From Rhea pennata (lineage: Eukaryota; Chordata; Aves; Rheiformes; Rheidae), in the NCBI RefSeq assembly GCF_028389875.1, contig NC_084665.1, positions 102,095,435 to 102,159,434 on the forward strand: a DNA stretch of 64,000 nt, read 5' to 3'. A model generated the notes under the pieces. It did not search any database. It saw only the letters and a program-made list of their open reading frames with translations, and was not told the origin of the DNA. The position numbers were made by a program, and so were the translations under genes. Positions 50,601-62,025 of the stretch are shown in pieces (position 1 is the first letter of the stretch; the number at the start of each line of letters is the position of its first letter).

Positions 50601-53600
50601 AGAAGTTCAAAATCGCTTCTGTTACATAGTGCCTATGTCTTTGTGACTTAAGAGGCCCTACTGGCCACTTGTTCCTGTTCAACATTCTCTCAGATGCAAA
50701 GAATTTCTGCTCAAGTATTTGTGTGGACTTGTGTTAATCTCTTCCTCCTATTTCCTTCAACCATTTTTTTACCTTGGAAGCCCCAGATAAATGTCCCTTG
50801 GTTCAGGTTAGCTGGCAGCTGCGTGAATAAGCTTCCCCAGTTGTCCAGATCCACCAACACAATGTGAGTCATGGTGCTCAGGTAGTCAAAATCAGGAAGT
50901 TCACTGTCTTCAATGGGATAAAAAGGATGCATTTTAAGTTTATCTGACTTTCTAGTCAGCCTATACACATAAACTCAGATATGCTTTTAAAAAAATCCAT
51001 ATATTTAACTGCTATCTAAGATGAAAGTTATAAAAGATTATCCTATTTAATGACTGCACTGTTTCAGCATGGTCTTTAAACCAAGTGAAGCAGCATTTAG
51101 TAATGCACAAATCAGATAGAAGGCACAACAAGATCTAGTGATATGATGGTGCAGAGATAGATGTGGTAGGCAGACAGCCTGCACTGGGGCCTTTGACAGT
51201 ATATTTATCGTTCAACTGTGTACACTCTATCATGGCAAGTGCCTGCGACATTTAACATCTTATACATACAAAGGCGTGTAAAACATTTAGAAATACATTA
51301 GTTCTAGAGCAAAAAGTGTAAGTGTCAATCTTTTGCTTAAAAGCTATTTAAGACACAATAATTAAAAAACTCTCAATTTTTGAACACATAAGATACTTCC
51401 TCTCGAACATATAAGATATCACGCTGAAGTCATTCTTAAAAAGGAAAAAAGCAAAAACACTGAGAATAGAAATACTCAGCTGAAATTATTTTTTGCAAGG
51501 TAAAGGCAACTCAGAAGACAGTGTTGTAACAGTACTTTCTTGTGTGGGCAATCCTATCAATCTCATAATATTTATATATGCAAAGGAGGTAAGTTTCTCT
51601 TGAATGTGTGCGTATTATAGACCGTTTTTGCATTTCTAGGAGTTCAATCTCTGTTTGGGATCCTTGATCATCTTCCTTTAATCATAAATCTTTAATCACA
51701 AATTACGCTCCCACACTATTTGACAATGACATGTTTCAGTCCCAAGGCTCTCAATTCTCCTTGCTTTCCTATTTGAAAGACCTCATGCTTGAGGCATGTA
51801 GCAATAAAGTGCTGAGTTCAAGTTTCGGAAACTTAAATTCTGAGAAGTCAAATGGCAACTTTGAGCAGCAACGTATATCAAACAGACTTGCACTGACATT
51901 CAAACAGAGCGCGTTAAGACAGTAAGATTTTTTCTATTGTAAAAAAGAACAACAAAGAAATTCAACAAACCTTCACTAGGTTCTTCAGAATGTGCTGAGT
52001 TTTCTTTTTTTTCTTTCTTTCCATGTATTGGTCCCTGCAGAGGAAGAGATTGATGGCTTTCCTGAGCCTTAGATGGATATGCTGGAAACTTTAGTTTGTC
52101 AGGTTTTTTATCAACACAAGCCCCGCTGGCTGTGAACTTGAATAATGTATTTTCCGATTCTGCTGAAAGATTCGATATATCTGGTTTCTGCAAGAAGCTG
52201 TGTTTCATGTGATAGTGCTGATGGGCACTCGGAAGATCATGGAAGTTTTTGTTGCATGCAGCACATCTAACAACATACATCTCTTCATTACGCTTCACCG
52301 ATGTGTGACTATTGAGATGACTGTTCAAATCAGCAAAATTCTGTGCAGTTGCAGAACAGAAGCAGCAGCGAAACCATAAGCTTCCTTTTTGCAGCATGAC
52401 CTTCTGACAATTCACATAATCATTCCTCCTGTTTATTCTGGAGACATAATTTGTCCGGCAACCACAGGTTAAGTAATCTCCTTTTTCTACTGGGAGGAAG
52501 TCATCTTCTTTTTTTATTGTTACTTCCATTTGCTCTGGCACAAATGCATAGTCCATGCTATGAAGCTCCTTATAATGGATTAGAAATTCTTCCTCCATGT
52601 CAAAGAAAAGATTGCCACAGAGGCCACAGAAGTACTTAATCTGCATCTCCTGATTATGATGCTCTTGGCAGTGCCGCTGTAGCGTTCCTACTTTCCGAAA
52701 GTGATTTTTGCATAAGCCACAGCAATACCTGTGAAATGCATGGCTTTCTAAAGACATGCAATGCTGTTTAACACTGTCTTCAGAGTCAAACATTTCCTCA
52801 CAAATATGGCATTGCCATTTTCCCAGAACAGGATTTCTTTCAGGGGAGCGTTCCACAGGACTAGGAATACAGTCTTTCCTTTCAGTTGAGGAACTGCATG
52901 CTGTGCCAGAAGCAGAGGGCATAGGTTCATCTTCTAGAGCTTCTTGCTCATAATAGTAACTATGTCCACCATGAAATTCAGTTACATGTCCCATAATATC
53001 CTCTTCTCTAAGGAGATCTACAGAGCATGCTCTGCACCAGAAAATAAAGTTAGTTAAGTGTGCTCCCCCATGGAATCGACTCATATGCAGGCGGATAATG
53101 CTTGAATTTTCAGCAAGTTTTCCACACACAGCACACTTGTGACAGATCCTGTTTGCTGATAAAATGTGTTTTTCTACCGACTCTTCTGTAAGAAACTTTT
53201 GAAGACATTCACAAAACCAGGCTTTTACTTTGCAAGCGCTACTTTGACTTTGGTTTGCATCATGACCTTCATTTTTACCTTTTAAATCACTTTTCCGTTT
53301 TGAAGGAGTAGATTCACTTTCATCAGTGGATTCAGTCCAAGTCAAGGGCCTTTTAAGTAGTGGTCTGGACCGATCTACAATATGACGCAAATGAGATGGA
53401 TTTTTATTTTTTTCATTGATACGACAGAACGTCAAGATAGACTCTTCCATTGTAGAAATAACTTTAATTTTATGTTGAGTGCTTTGCTTATGTTGAGTGA
53501 TCTGATCCTCATCAGCAAACAGCTTATCACAGTTCTCACAGTGACCTTTTGTTTTAAATATTTCTGCAACTTGGGAGATGCTCTTCTTTGACAGTGCCAT

Positions 53601-56600
53601 GGGGCCAGAATTACGACAACGTGTTCTAGATTGGACAGAAGGAAAAAAAAAGTTTGTATCATAACCTGAAACTTTAACTTTTCAGAGGTACTTTGAAATA
53701 TTCCCTAGTAGCTACAGCAATTAGGCTGTGGAAATAGTGTCCTCTGTATACTTTAGCTGGCCTATTAACTTGTCAACAAAAATATACAGTGCTTAGCTAT
53801 TCTCTAAGTCTCTGCGCTTTAAAAAGAATAAAGTATTAATTTCAAAACCACCATTGAGATGTATGCTTATGTTGTTGATTCAGTATGTTTTATAAATTAA
53901 AAGCTGACAACTTAAACATAGTGGAATAGAGATCAAGAAAGTTCTGTAGCCCTCTGTACAGAAAATAACAAAAAAAGAATATAGAGTTTAATTAGCATTT
54001 TCCAGTGGATCGTGTGGAATAAGGAAATACATGGAGAGCGTGTTGTTTTGGGGATAGTTTCCCCTCATAGTCAACATTCAGATGGTCCTGGACACACCAA
54101 AATCCACCAACACTCCTATAAACACACATCTATCCATTATTTATCTGTGGATAATAATACCATTATTATTAATAATAATTACCTATGGATGTTCATATCA
54201 TAAAGACAGTTGTCTCTTACAAACCTGAAATGAGCTGTTAATTCCATATGTGAGCGTAATATCTGGTAGCAGGATATACACTTCACTTGGAAGGGAACCT
54301 CTTTGCACAGAGATATCAGGAGCTTCTTTGCATAGGATGGGAAAGGCAGAGGAAGGCCAGTATTTGTTTCATCTGTAACAGGGAATGGTAGAAAGGGCAA
54401 CCACATATTAGAGAGTCCTTCCATAGCTTTTCAGCTCTCAGAGCGCATAGCTACAACTGTGCTTGCTAGTCACAGGGGTTAGACATCAAGTTACAATGGG
54501 TGAGCTGAGCCACAGTTTCTGCGCAATGCAAGTTTTAAGTAAAACTGCAGTAATTTAACAAACTGGCATTAATTAACAAATTGCATTAATGTGTTAAATA
54601 ATCTCATGTCTGAATCTGTTAGCACCTTGTTTCTTCTTATTCATTGACTGACTGCCCTTGTCCTCCTTCTACAAGTTCAGATCAGATGTCTCTCACAAAC
54701 ATCCTTACTGACCTACTTTCTCTCCATCTACAAAAACCTAAAGTTCCCATATATTTGACCTTCCACCCCCTCCTTAAATTTACAGGTGCAGGATTGCTTT
54801 GTTGTGCTGGGTACATACTCAATGTCTAACTCCAGGTAGTAGAATAAAAAGTTTTCTAATGAAAAGAGAATAGGAAATGACTTCTGAATGTTATAATTGC
54901 TGTCAGTATTCTGCATCTTAGGAGGTAAATTCTTCATTTATAGTAAGATGTAATGACCAGTAGAAGGTAATTTGAAGATAGATGTTTCAACTAATTTAAC
55001 TGCCGGATCTTACAGACTATGTTGAGGATATCAAATCATGAAGACCTATCTACCAATGCAAAGGGGAAAAAAGAGCATTTCTGTTTTTTGTTCTGTGTAT
55101 GATTAAGTGCTACCCATCTTCAAAGAAGAAAACTGCCCTTTCCGCGCTTTTAATTACAGGTCACCAGTAATCTTTCTAAAAAACTACAGACTGATCTTCA
55201 TGGAATTTCTAACAAACATATTGAGAATTAATAATCTATTTGAGAATAAAAATACATTAGATTTAAAATACATAAGAACTCAGAACAGGGCAGCTGGCTG
55301 TCATTTAGGGCAGCCAGACTCAACTTGCAGGAAGCTTCCTTCAAAGCCTGTTTTTACCTCACACTTGCTGCAGGCACTCTGAAGGAAGGAAAGAAGTAGC
55401 AGCACATATTGTTATGAACATCAACTATAGTAAGCCTGTCAGCCACGTAGGCTTATCCTGCAAGTTACAGTATCTAAAATGAAGTCAACTCCACTTATGT
55501 CTCACCTCTCTAAACCATTTACCTAACATTAAACTAAATGCTTTAATAGCTGTAGCTTATGTCAAAGCTAAAAAGTCAGTACAGCTAGGATGGTTGGTAA
55601 CTCAGCCTGACAGGTCACTGACCATTTTCCAAAATCATGATCAGACATCTGGGAAATCTAGTATGTATGGTTCAGGATGCTACCAGCAGAGTCAACAGTT
55701 TAGCCTTCAGTAGCAATACAGCCCATGCAAGGCATCTGACCAGAATTTGTACTTATACAGAGAAGAAACTTCCACAGATCTTTTCCATCAGGTATGCTGA
55801 AGACATACACCAAAAAAATAACCTCCAGACAGAACAGCAGGGGGCAGGAACATCACAGTCAGTCTGGTTACATTCACAAGAAATATGTATGTGCTTTGGT
55901 CTGTGCTTCTTTCAATACTTTAAGTGCAAACCAATTTAGGACAGATCAGGTCACTGCAGGAAGCTTATGTGAGATATCTGACAGTAAAAGGATACGGGAG
56001 AGTCTGCTTCTCAGTATAGCAATTGTAACAGAGGAATCAGTGATGTACAAAAACATGAATTTAAAAACATCTCCTACAGAACTTAACCATACATAAAATC
56101 TCAAGAGAAAAATATGAATTCATTAAAAAAATAGACTTTTTTTTAACACAACAGAAAAACATAAATCACTTCACACTGTCAGGATCAGTTATCAGAAAGA
56201 ATGAAAAGCAGTACACTTAAGTTGCAACATACCACTCAATTTAAAAAACTGGAGGAAGTGATTCTTTCCAGACATATGCTGCAAGCATTCATCTCTTATA
56301 GTGAAGAGCAGGAAGCAGTTTGGGCATGCATAACACTGAATAAGCTGAGGAGGGAGATCTTTTCTATGTCCATCATTTTCATTTAGCTGGAATATAAAAT
56401 GGTCTGGTTAGGGAAAATATGAAGACAACAAATCAGTCCCATCTCTCTTCATGTCTTTCCCTTCCTCTTCCCCTCCATGGCAATATTCTTCTCTCCTAGG
56501 TTTCCAGCCACCCCATCTATGTTTACCAACAGCCTACTGTTATGAACTTCAGCTTGAGAGAGAAGGGACTGGACAACCTGCCTCACTTAACTCAGTTACT

Positions 56601-59600
56601 CATCCTTGCCACTTTGGCAAGTTTTCTGTTCCCTCCTTCTGCACCACTGGTAGCAACTACACTTCCCCCAGAACTAAAGACTATATTTAAACTCCACCAA
56701 TTCTTATCTAGTGCCTCTACCCAGGCTCTTTGTAAAAGCTCTCTTTCTGTCACTACAACAGAAGGCTTTCCTGGTATATTGCTTTGTTTCTTCTCTAGTC
56801 TTACCTCCATCTTCTCAAAACACCACTCCTCAGAGTAGCTTGAGAGGCCTGCGACTCTCATCAAAGTCCTGTACTTTTCAAATCCTGTCTCTCTTACTCC
56901 CTTCACCCCCTTTGCCTTCTACATCAACTGCAAATCTCTACCTTCAGGGCAAAAATCTGTTAGCTCTGCTTCTGACACTCTGCTTCTGCTTATTCCTCCT
57001 TTCTTCTGCCTTCCACAGAATCCTCCTGACAAGCTTTCTTCTACAACTTCGTTTAGAATTACCTGCCCATCTCTTCACATCAATATTAGCCCATCTTTAT
57101 GCCTGTTGCAAGAGCCACTCCCTTTCACCAAACTTGTCTAATAACTCCTGTTGATGCCCCTAGGCATACCAAAAGCATGCAACTGGAAGAAATGTAAAAA
57201 GAACAGGGACAAACTATGGCATAATCTTTCAAGCTTGTCAGCTATGAACATGAATGAGCTACAAGCAGCCTAAGTTTCAAAATATCTAAAACTTCCCTTG
57301 ATTTTAATAGGCTAAGTGGGTCCACATTTGGTTGGTGATTAAAATACTCAGCTTTGAAACTGCTATCCATTATCCATTTAAACACCAGCCTGCTAAATAA
57401 GGCCAAGCACCCCAAAGATAACACCTAAGCATCTTTCACTGAACTGAAATTTTACAGTGGTATATAATAAACCTAAGGGAAAGACAGGTGGAGAATATAA
57501 TAAAGACATGAACAAAATGGAAGGAGGGAACAACAGCAGCAGCAGCAAATCCTGTTAGTTTATATTCAAATGAATGCTCAAATGTTGGATTATCCTACTC
57601 CATTCTGCAAGTTAACTAGTGAGCAACTGTAGACACACTTGTCAACAGAGTCTGGGGACAGGGAAGAAACAGTTAAATCAGAGTCTTTCCTCATTCTGTT
57701 GCATCTCTTTCCTGTGTCCTTTCTGCTTCCTCTCCATTGTCACTTACTTTAACTTCTTGCCTTTATTTTTAATAGTTTTAGAGATGCAAAAAAACGGAAT
57801 ACTTTTTGATAACACCAATACATTTTGTCCTACCAAAACAAGTACAAAGAGGGACAAAAAGTTTCAAGACAGAACTACAGTTCTCTCACAGTAAATTGCA
57901 GAGTACAACCTAATTATCAGATTTTATGGAGTATGGTTAGGATACCCCAAGTGTTTGAAATACAGCCACATAAAAAAAAATGTTTTTGGAAGACTGAATG
58001 AGTGGAAGGGAGAGAAAGAAGATTAGAAGAAAAATTATGCATAATTTGGGGTCTTGAAAACTCTCTATTGCATTCAGACAGGTAAATTACTTATCCTTGT
58101 GATCTTGCCTTAGATAAAAGATGATCACTGTACTGCTGAGAGGTCGAAAATCTTTTGCAGCATATCACACAGGCAACAGCATTATTTGGAGGTCCATGTA
58201 ATGTAATTGTTGGGTCACAAGGAGAATGATCAAACCTATAGAGGAAGAAATAATTAACAAACTAATCCCCTCTACAAAATACTTTAATGTGAAAATGTTT
58301 TTAAAGGGAAAAAATGTCTTTTGAAGCTCTAGGACAAAAGTCTATCAATTACAATTGTAAAATTCACCTAACATCAGCCGTATTAGTCGCAACATCCCAC
58401 ACAGAGGTGACTCTTTTTGAAGCTTACCTATTGAACGGTCTATTTGCAGAGGATTAAAATTGTTTTCAAAAACAAGGAACTAATGAAGCCTCAGTTTCCT
58501 AAGGATGGATCTTTTTTATCTCCTCTTATTTTCTCACCTTATCTTCCTTGTGATATACGTACTAGTCAGAACACAGGACCTGATGGAATTGATCCCAGAA
58601 ATAGTAAGTGCTGACTAGCAGCAATCAGCAATGGACAAATGGCTTGTCAATAGCTAATCTCTACTCATTTTCCCTTCATTAGGGATAACTTTTTTACTCT
58701 ACCATCAAGTTTATACAGCTTTTAGGCATTTAATTATATCTTAACATTTTGCTCTTTTTCAAATTTAGATGAAAAATCAACATAATTGGAGCACAGAAAT
58801 TCTGTTCTTCCAAAAAACAAATGTTAAAAATGCTTAACCAGAGGATGAAATCAATAAATCAATTCTGAATGCAAAAAAAAGATGATCCTCACATCATCTA
58901 TAAAATTCATTTCAGATTTATCTTCTCTTCAGATAGAATTTTGTTACCATAGGGAGCTTAAAATAGATTTGATGTAGATGTCTTAATAATAAAAGAATAT
59001 TCTTGAACTTATTTCTAGCACTGAAATCTTGCTCTATAGCCTTACCTTTTCAGGTGACCTAGGAGAAGATGCCCATTATCAAACTTTCTGTTACAATTCA
59101 TTACAGGACAAGAAATTGGACTGCTGTTGGTTGGCATCTGACTTGCCCTCTGATAAATACCCTTTCTTCCACTGTTAATGGTGCCTGGTTTGAGACCTGT
59201 ATTATAAAACAAAGCGTTTCACCAGAATCTCAATTACAGAGGCTTTTAAAAAGTCACACCCTGAAGCACTTACAATTCAGGTTAAACTGATTCTTAAAAG
59301 CACACTAGCAATATGTAATGCAATCCTACAACAAAGAAGTCTGCTTTTTCAGCTGAAGTATCTATCTTTTCAATTCCCAGCATGATCAATTTTCTATCAC
59401 TTTGACACCCCTCGTCCAGATTCATGCATAATGACGCTGTTTCCTATTCAAGGTACTATATACAATTCAGTGGCAGTATTTTAAATTGATTCAACTTTCT
59501 GAAATCATACTTCTTTACAATGGCATGTTTTCCTGAGTAGCACTTACATAGTAATATTTTTCCTTCTAGCAACTTTGCTTGTTAAGGACACTACCTTAGT

Positions 59601-60096
59601 GTCCTTCATACTTAGCATATTAAATTCACTAAGCAACATGACATTGTAAGAATAGTTTTTATGGAAAACAGTGTATAGGAACTTTCAAATGTTTATACTG
59701 AAAAAAGTTGGTATTGGAAGATTTGGTTACATAGTAGAACCACATATAAGTTCAGTGTCAGTACTGCTTAAACTAACTACTGCAGGTTCCATTCTGCAAT
59801 GCAGCACTTGGAAATAATCATTTTCAAGTGAATTAGCTGTGATTTAGAAAATGTATAACTTAAAACCTAATTTCAAATTACTTGAATAAATGCTTATTAC
59901 TCCTCTAATGTATTTATTTATTTATATATTATTAATCTGTCAATCCTTATAATAAATTTGAAATCCCATCATTCCTATTGTTACCTGGCATTTTTAACCA
60001 CTGATCCACACATAATCTTGCAGCTTCTGTGTCACTATGTCCCCGAATAAATTCCAGTTCCTGCAGTCCATGAGCATACTGGGAATCAACTTTCTC
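35593..60096 (-). CDS. ZNF451: ZNF451 (ZATT), SUMO E3/E4 ligase zinc-finger protein; 5' end outside window
   Basis: Seen: eleven - strand exons (60096-59985, 59196-59046, 58235-58109, 56386-56233, 54372-54225, 53625-51971, 50907-50773, 46856-46726, 45606-45420, 37032-36964, 35645-35593) join in frame to 973 residues plus stop. They match human ZNF451 block by block from EKIDFQ to the C-terminal RSLEEM. The protein carries many C2H2 fingers, a SUMO consensus (TIKKEDD), a C-terminal PIN-like domain and a UIM-like end. Known: ZNF451 is a nuclear SUMO2/3 ligase acting through N-terminal tandem SUMO-interacting motifs, and helps TDP2 resolve trapped topoisomerase II. Those motifs lie in the ~105 N-terminal residues that I could not find before 64 kb. 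Odd: one intron needs a GC donor. The gene is tandem with BAG2. Confidence 0.96.
35646..36963 (-). other. ZNF451 last intron
   Basis: Ordinary AT-rich intron. The + strand open frame at 35892-36155 has no recognisable domain. Confidence 0.7.
36964..37032 (-). CDS. ZNF451: ZNF451 exon (acidic, UIM-like helix)
   Basis: A 69-nt exon with acceptor gtttcag and donor gtgggt. It encodes SEEDEDIKVTVKRSLEETKK, which resembles the final RSLEEM motif of the protein. It is supported by frame on both sides and by two good splice sites, although this stretch is not closely conserved with human. Confidence 0.85.
42593..42672. repeat. TA/CA microsatellite with internal palindrome
   Basis: Alternating purine-pyrimidine tract. 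Bases 42639-42668 form a perfect 30-bp palindrome with the core acacacatgtgtgt. Confidence 0.93.
43097..43113. repeat. Poly(A) tract
   Basis: 17 uninterrupted A in a ZNF451 intron. No retroposon body was recognised next to it. Confidence 0.9.
45420..45606 (-). CDS. ZNF451: ZNF451 exon (PIN-like domain, end)
   Basis: The acceptor is ccatacag and the donor is gtagta. It encodes AGRLDEHLPKQIPFTVLSGD, then KSFLELEAQF and ILNPHHIEGDMMCALLNSIS. The SGD motif is the third acidic position typical of NYN/PIN domains. Confidence 0.95.
45607..46725 (-). other. ZNF451 intron within the PIN-like domain
   Basis: Holds a short CR1-like fragment near 46477-46540. Otherwise unremarkable. Confidence 0.7.
46477..46540 (-). 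mobile_element. Short CR1 LINE fragment, antisense (probable)
   Basis: gatcacagaatctttgaggt followed by tggaaaggacttcaggat matches the reverse complement of the avian CR1 3' end, in which facing text reads roughly 'ggttggaaggacctt'. The remainder decays quickly. Confidence 0.55.
46726..46856 (-). CDS. ZNF451: ZNF451 exon (PIN-like domain, middle)
   Basis: The acceptor is aactgtgcag and the donor is gtaagt. It encodes SNWKPPVQCKIYNYLKKIG, CFFLHPRCG and EAADFALCVH. Found by homology on the - strand; the + strand open frame at 46726-46932 is its shadow. Confidence 0.94.
47731..47940 (+). mobile_element. CR1 LINE retrotransposon, 5'-truncated 3' end
   Basis: Contains the classical CR1 3' text: gcactggcacaggttgccca, then ggttggactagatgatctcc and aggtcccttccaacc, ending in the octamer-type repeat tctatgattctatgata. 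Only the last ~200 bases of the element are present, the usual 5' truncation. It lies antisense to ZNF451 within an intron. Confidence 0.95.
49549..49612. repeat. Poly(A) run followed by A/C-rich simple sequence
   Basis: 21 A, then repeated aaacaa-type units. It could be the tail of an eroded retroposon, but no body is recognisable upstream. Confidence 0.85.
50773..50907 (-). CDS. ZNF451: ZNF451 exon (start of PIN-like domain)
   Basis: The acceptor is cccattgaag and the donor is gtaaaa. It encodes SELPDFDYLSTMTHIVLVDL, then DNWGSLF and NLNQGTFIWGFQ. The VDxDN acidic pair is the first acidic site of the NYN/PIN-type fold. Confidence 0.95.
50908..51970 (-). other. ZNF451 intron between the large exon and the PIN-like domain
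   Basis: About 1.06 kb. No repeat or exon was recognised. Confidence 0.75.
51971..53625 (-). CDS. ZNF451: ZNF451 large zinc-finger exon (1,655 nt)
   Basis: The acceptor is caatctag and the donor is gtttgt. The exon carries 551 complete codons. Its finger-like units include GHCENCDKLF, FCECLQKF, CAVCGKLAENSSIIRLHMSR, FWCRACSVDL, WQCHICEEMFDSEDSVKQH, YCCGLCKNHF, YFCGLCGNLFF, FRCCFCSATAQNF and VRCAACNKNFHDL. A SUMO-acceptor consensus (IKKE in VTIKKEDDF) is shared with human (IKTE). The in-frame ATG at 53600 is internal and not the gene start, since upstream exons align with human. Confidence 0.97.
53626..54224 (-). other. ZNF451 intron upstream of the large exon
   Basis: About 0.6 kb of AT-rich intron. 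Nothing notable. Confidence 0.8.
54225..54372 (-). CDS. ZNF451: ZNF451 exon (FPSYAKKLLISLCK block)
   Basis: The acceptor is cctgttacag and the donor is gtttgt. It encodes ETNTGLPLPFPSYAKKLLIS and VPFQVKCISC ... SHMELTAHF. The Arg codon is split with the next exon (RTRCRNSGP). Confidence 0.94.
54373..56232 (-). other. ZNF451 intron between the CYACPNC and AKKLLIS exons
   Basis: About 1.9 kb. The overlapping open frames at 55637-56096 (+) have no domain. No repeat was recognised. Confidence 0.75.
56233..56386 (-). CDS. ZNF451: ZNF451 exon (CYACPNC finger)
   Basis: The acceptor is atattccag and the donor is gtatgt. It begins LNENDGH, which supplies the last His of the previous finger, then encodes QLIQCYACPNCFLLF and HMSGKNHF. 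Both ends are in phase with their neighbours. Confidence 0.93.
56387..58108 (-). other. ZNF451 GC-AG intron
   Basis: About 1.7 kb from the GC donor at 58108-58107 to the AG at 56388-56387. The segment 56450-57150 is strongly pyrimidine-rich on the + strand. It carries a 147-codon + frame (56711-57154) of Leu/Ser/Pro composition that I regard as chance. Confidence 0.75.
58109..58235 (-). CDS. ZNF451: ZNF451 exon ending at a GC splice donor
   Basis: The acceptor is cctctatag. It encodes FDHSPCDPTITLHGP and a finger, ACVICCKRFSTSQQYSDH. Reading past LLSK gives ARSQG and a stop. The only join that keeps frame and matches human (K followed by the DGH block) uses aag then gcaaga, a good GC-AG donor. 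Confidence 0.88.
58236..59045 (-). other. ZNF451 intron between the first two finger exons
   Basis: About 0.8 kb. Nothing recognised. Confidence 0.8.
59046..59196 (-). CDS. ZNF451: ZNF451 exon (first C2H2 finger, CPVMNC)
   Basis: The acceptor is aatacag and the donor is gtaagg. It encodes GLKPGTIN, a diverged linker, then CPVMNCNRKFDNGHLLLGHL. The finger is completed across the next splice (KRFDH). Confidence 0.93.
59197..59984 (-). other. ZNF451 intron upstream of the first finger exon
   Basis: About 0.8 kb of AT-rich sequence. Nothing recognised. Confidence 0.8.
59985..60096 (-). CDS. ZNF451: ZNF451 exon (HGLQELEFIRGH block)
   Basis: The acceptor is ttcttcag and the donor is gtaaca. The exon starts in phase 0 and encodes EKVDSQYAHGLQELEFIRGH and then the DQWLKMP segment, almost identical to human. 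It is the most 5' ZNF451 exon I can identify. Confidence 0.93.
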
Positions 60097-62025
60097 CTGA
60101 AGAAGAAAATGTATCAGGCAAAGGGGGCATTAAATTGAGGGAAAAAAAAAAAAAAAAAAGGTCAGGTATGCATATGAAATTAAACTTTCAAAACTTATAT
60201 GGACCTTTAAGGGAAAAAAAAAAAAAAAAAACTTAAGGAAAAAACCTTAGAACCATTTGACTGACTTTCATATAACACAATATAGATGGAATAAAATAGA
60301 ATAAAATAATAAAAACAGAATATTAATTTTTGTGTCCTCAGTAAAAGCTGTAACATTGATTTTTTTTCATTATCAGCATCAGTACCTATAATACAGAAAA
60401 GAAAAAGAAAAGAAAAAAACCCTCCAATAATATCAGAGTCAATCAAAACGCATTTCCTCTGAGGCATTTCTAAATAATACAACTTGATTTGGCTAGACGG
60501 ACCAAATTGGAAGTTAAAGAAATAAATTCGTCTTTGCATACAAATTATATCTGAGAAAACTAACAAAAGACAGTTTGGGTTTTCATATGGACAGCTAAGC
60601 CCATGAGAACACCATCTTCTAGCTATTAATTTTTATACAACACCTATTCAGAAAATAAATACTTTATAGAAAAAGAGTCAAGCAATTTACTTCTGACACA
60701 TCTATAGTTTCTGAAGCACAAACATAAGCAAGAAGAATTTTAAGATTATAAAAAGAAACAAATAACAATAGAAGGAAAAACAAGTGAGAAAAAGCTTTTC
60801 CTAATATTTTGCCAGCAGCCTGTTCTTGCTGTCATAAAATGTCTTTTGTTTAAGTGAAAAATAAAAACCTGCACTAGAAACTGCAGACAGAAAATATTTC
60901 CCCAGGTTTCATGAGTTACCATGACTTATTTCGCTCTTACTTCTCAGTTGGGTCAAGGCTAACTATGGTATGTACACCCAAGGTTATTCCAGCTACCAAG
61001 CAAAAACACACTAACTTGAATTTGCTACATCCCATTTTAACCCACTAGCCTTATATCTACAGGAGCCCACTTCCCCACCTCAATACCAACTATCTACTGC
61101 CATGCCATTATAAGACAGTCTGACTACGGGAAAGAACAGGACCTCAATTTGTGTGCAGCACCAATGCAGTTTTGTCTAGCTGACATTTTCCTGGCTCCCT
61201 TCTATACATGTATACACTGAGATCTCACAATCCCTGAAACCTGCATCTGCTCCTATTAGCCTTCTTATCTTTATGTCAAAGGTTACATGTCAAAGAACCA
61301 AAAAGCATGAAAATGGTACGAGAAAAATGTGCGTCTCACTTTTAAAAATGTACTTACTGCTACAGCAAAAATACAGTATGCTATCTGTTAGTGGTCAGGG
61401 CAGTGAAGCTACAGTCCAGTCACTGCCTGAACAATCACAGAATTATAGGGTTTTTTACATTTGTAGTTCCTGAAAAGACATCAGATCAGAAAGAGCACCT
61501 GAAAGTACACAACAGAAACATTTGTGAACATCTCAAATGCAAGCACTGCACTTAAAAATATTCATGTGTTGCAGAGGGATCTAGCGCTAGCACCTTGCAG
61601 TACCAGTAGTGAAGAAAACTTAAGGTACATTTTGCATGTGACAGCTAACATCTACAGGCTGCTTGTGTTCAGTCTGACATACATTTTGTAGAATAGTAAG
61701 TTACTTCCCAGGGCAGCACATACACCATCCCACGGTATATAGGCCCTCCATTCTTGTAATATCCCTGGTGGTACCATACAGGATAACAACTACACAAATT
61801 ATTCGGCTAGCTAGACTCTTTTCCGCCTTTTGGCACCTTGCACCAGCACAACATTTTCCAGAGTTTGATTAGCAACAGCAATCGTTGTTCCTTATGAATG
61901 TGGCCTGCGTTGTATCTCAGGTCTTGATCTTCACACCATTAATGTCAAGATAAACAAACAGAGGGATACCTCATAGTACAGCAACTCATTGAAAATCTAC
62001 TTATTGTACTACAGAAAGAATCATT

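Larger units (their letters stand above)
46857..50772 (-). other. ZNF451 intron carrying the CR1 3' end
   Basis: About 3.9 kb. It holds the CR1 element at 47731-47940 and a poly(A)/A-rich tract at 49549-49612. Three overlapping - strand open frames at 47380-47851 run through purine-rich + strand sequence and are not convincing. Confidence 0.7.

Noticed and set aside
51900-53600. Large - strand frame read as an intact 566-residue gene
   Set aside because: It is a single internal exon of ZNF451. Both ends have splice sites, the ATG is internal, and the last ~15 residues are intron read-through.
60207-60566. 119-codon - strand frame
   Set aside because: It ends in a run of Phe from a poly(A) tract and has no recognisable domain.
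61425-61500. Possible eroded antisense CR1 end (caatcacagaattatagg)
   Set aside because: Only a few bases resemble the CR1 end and the following text does not match well enough to call.
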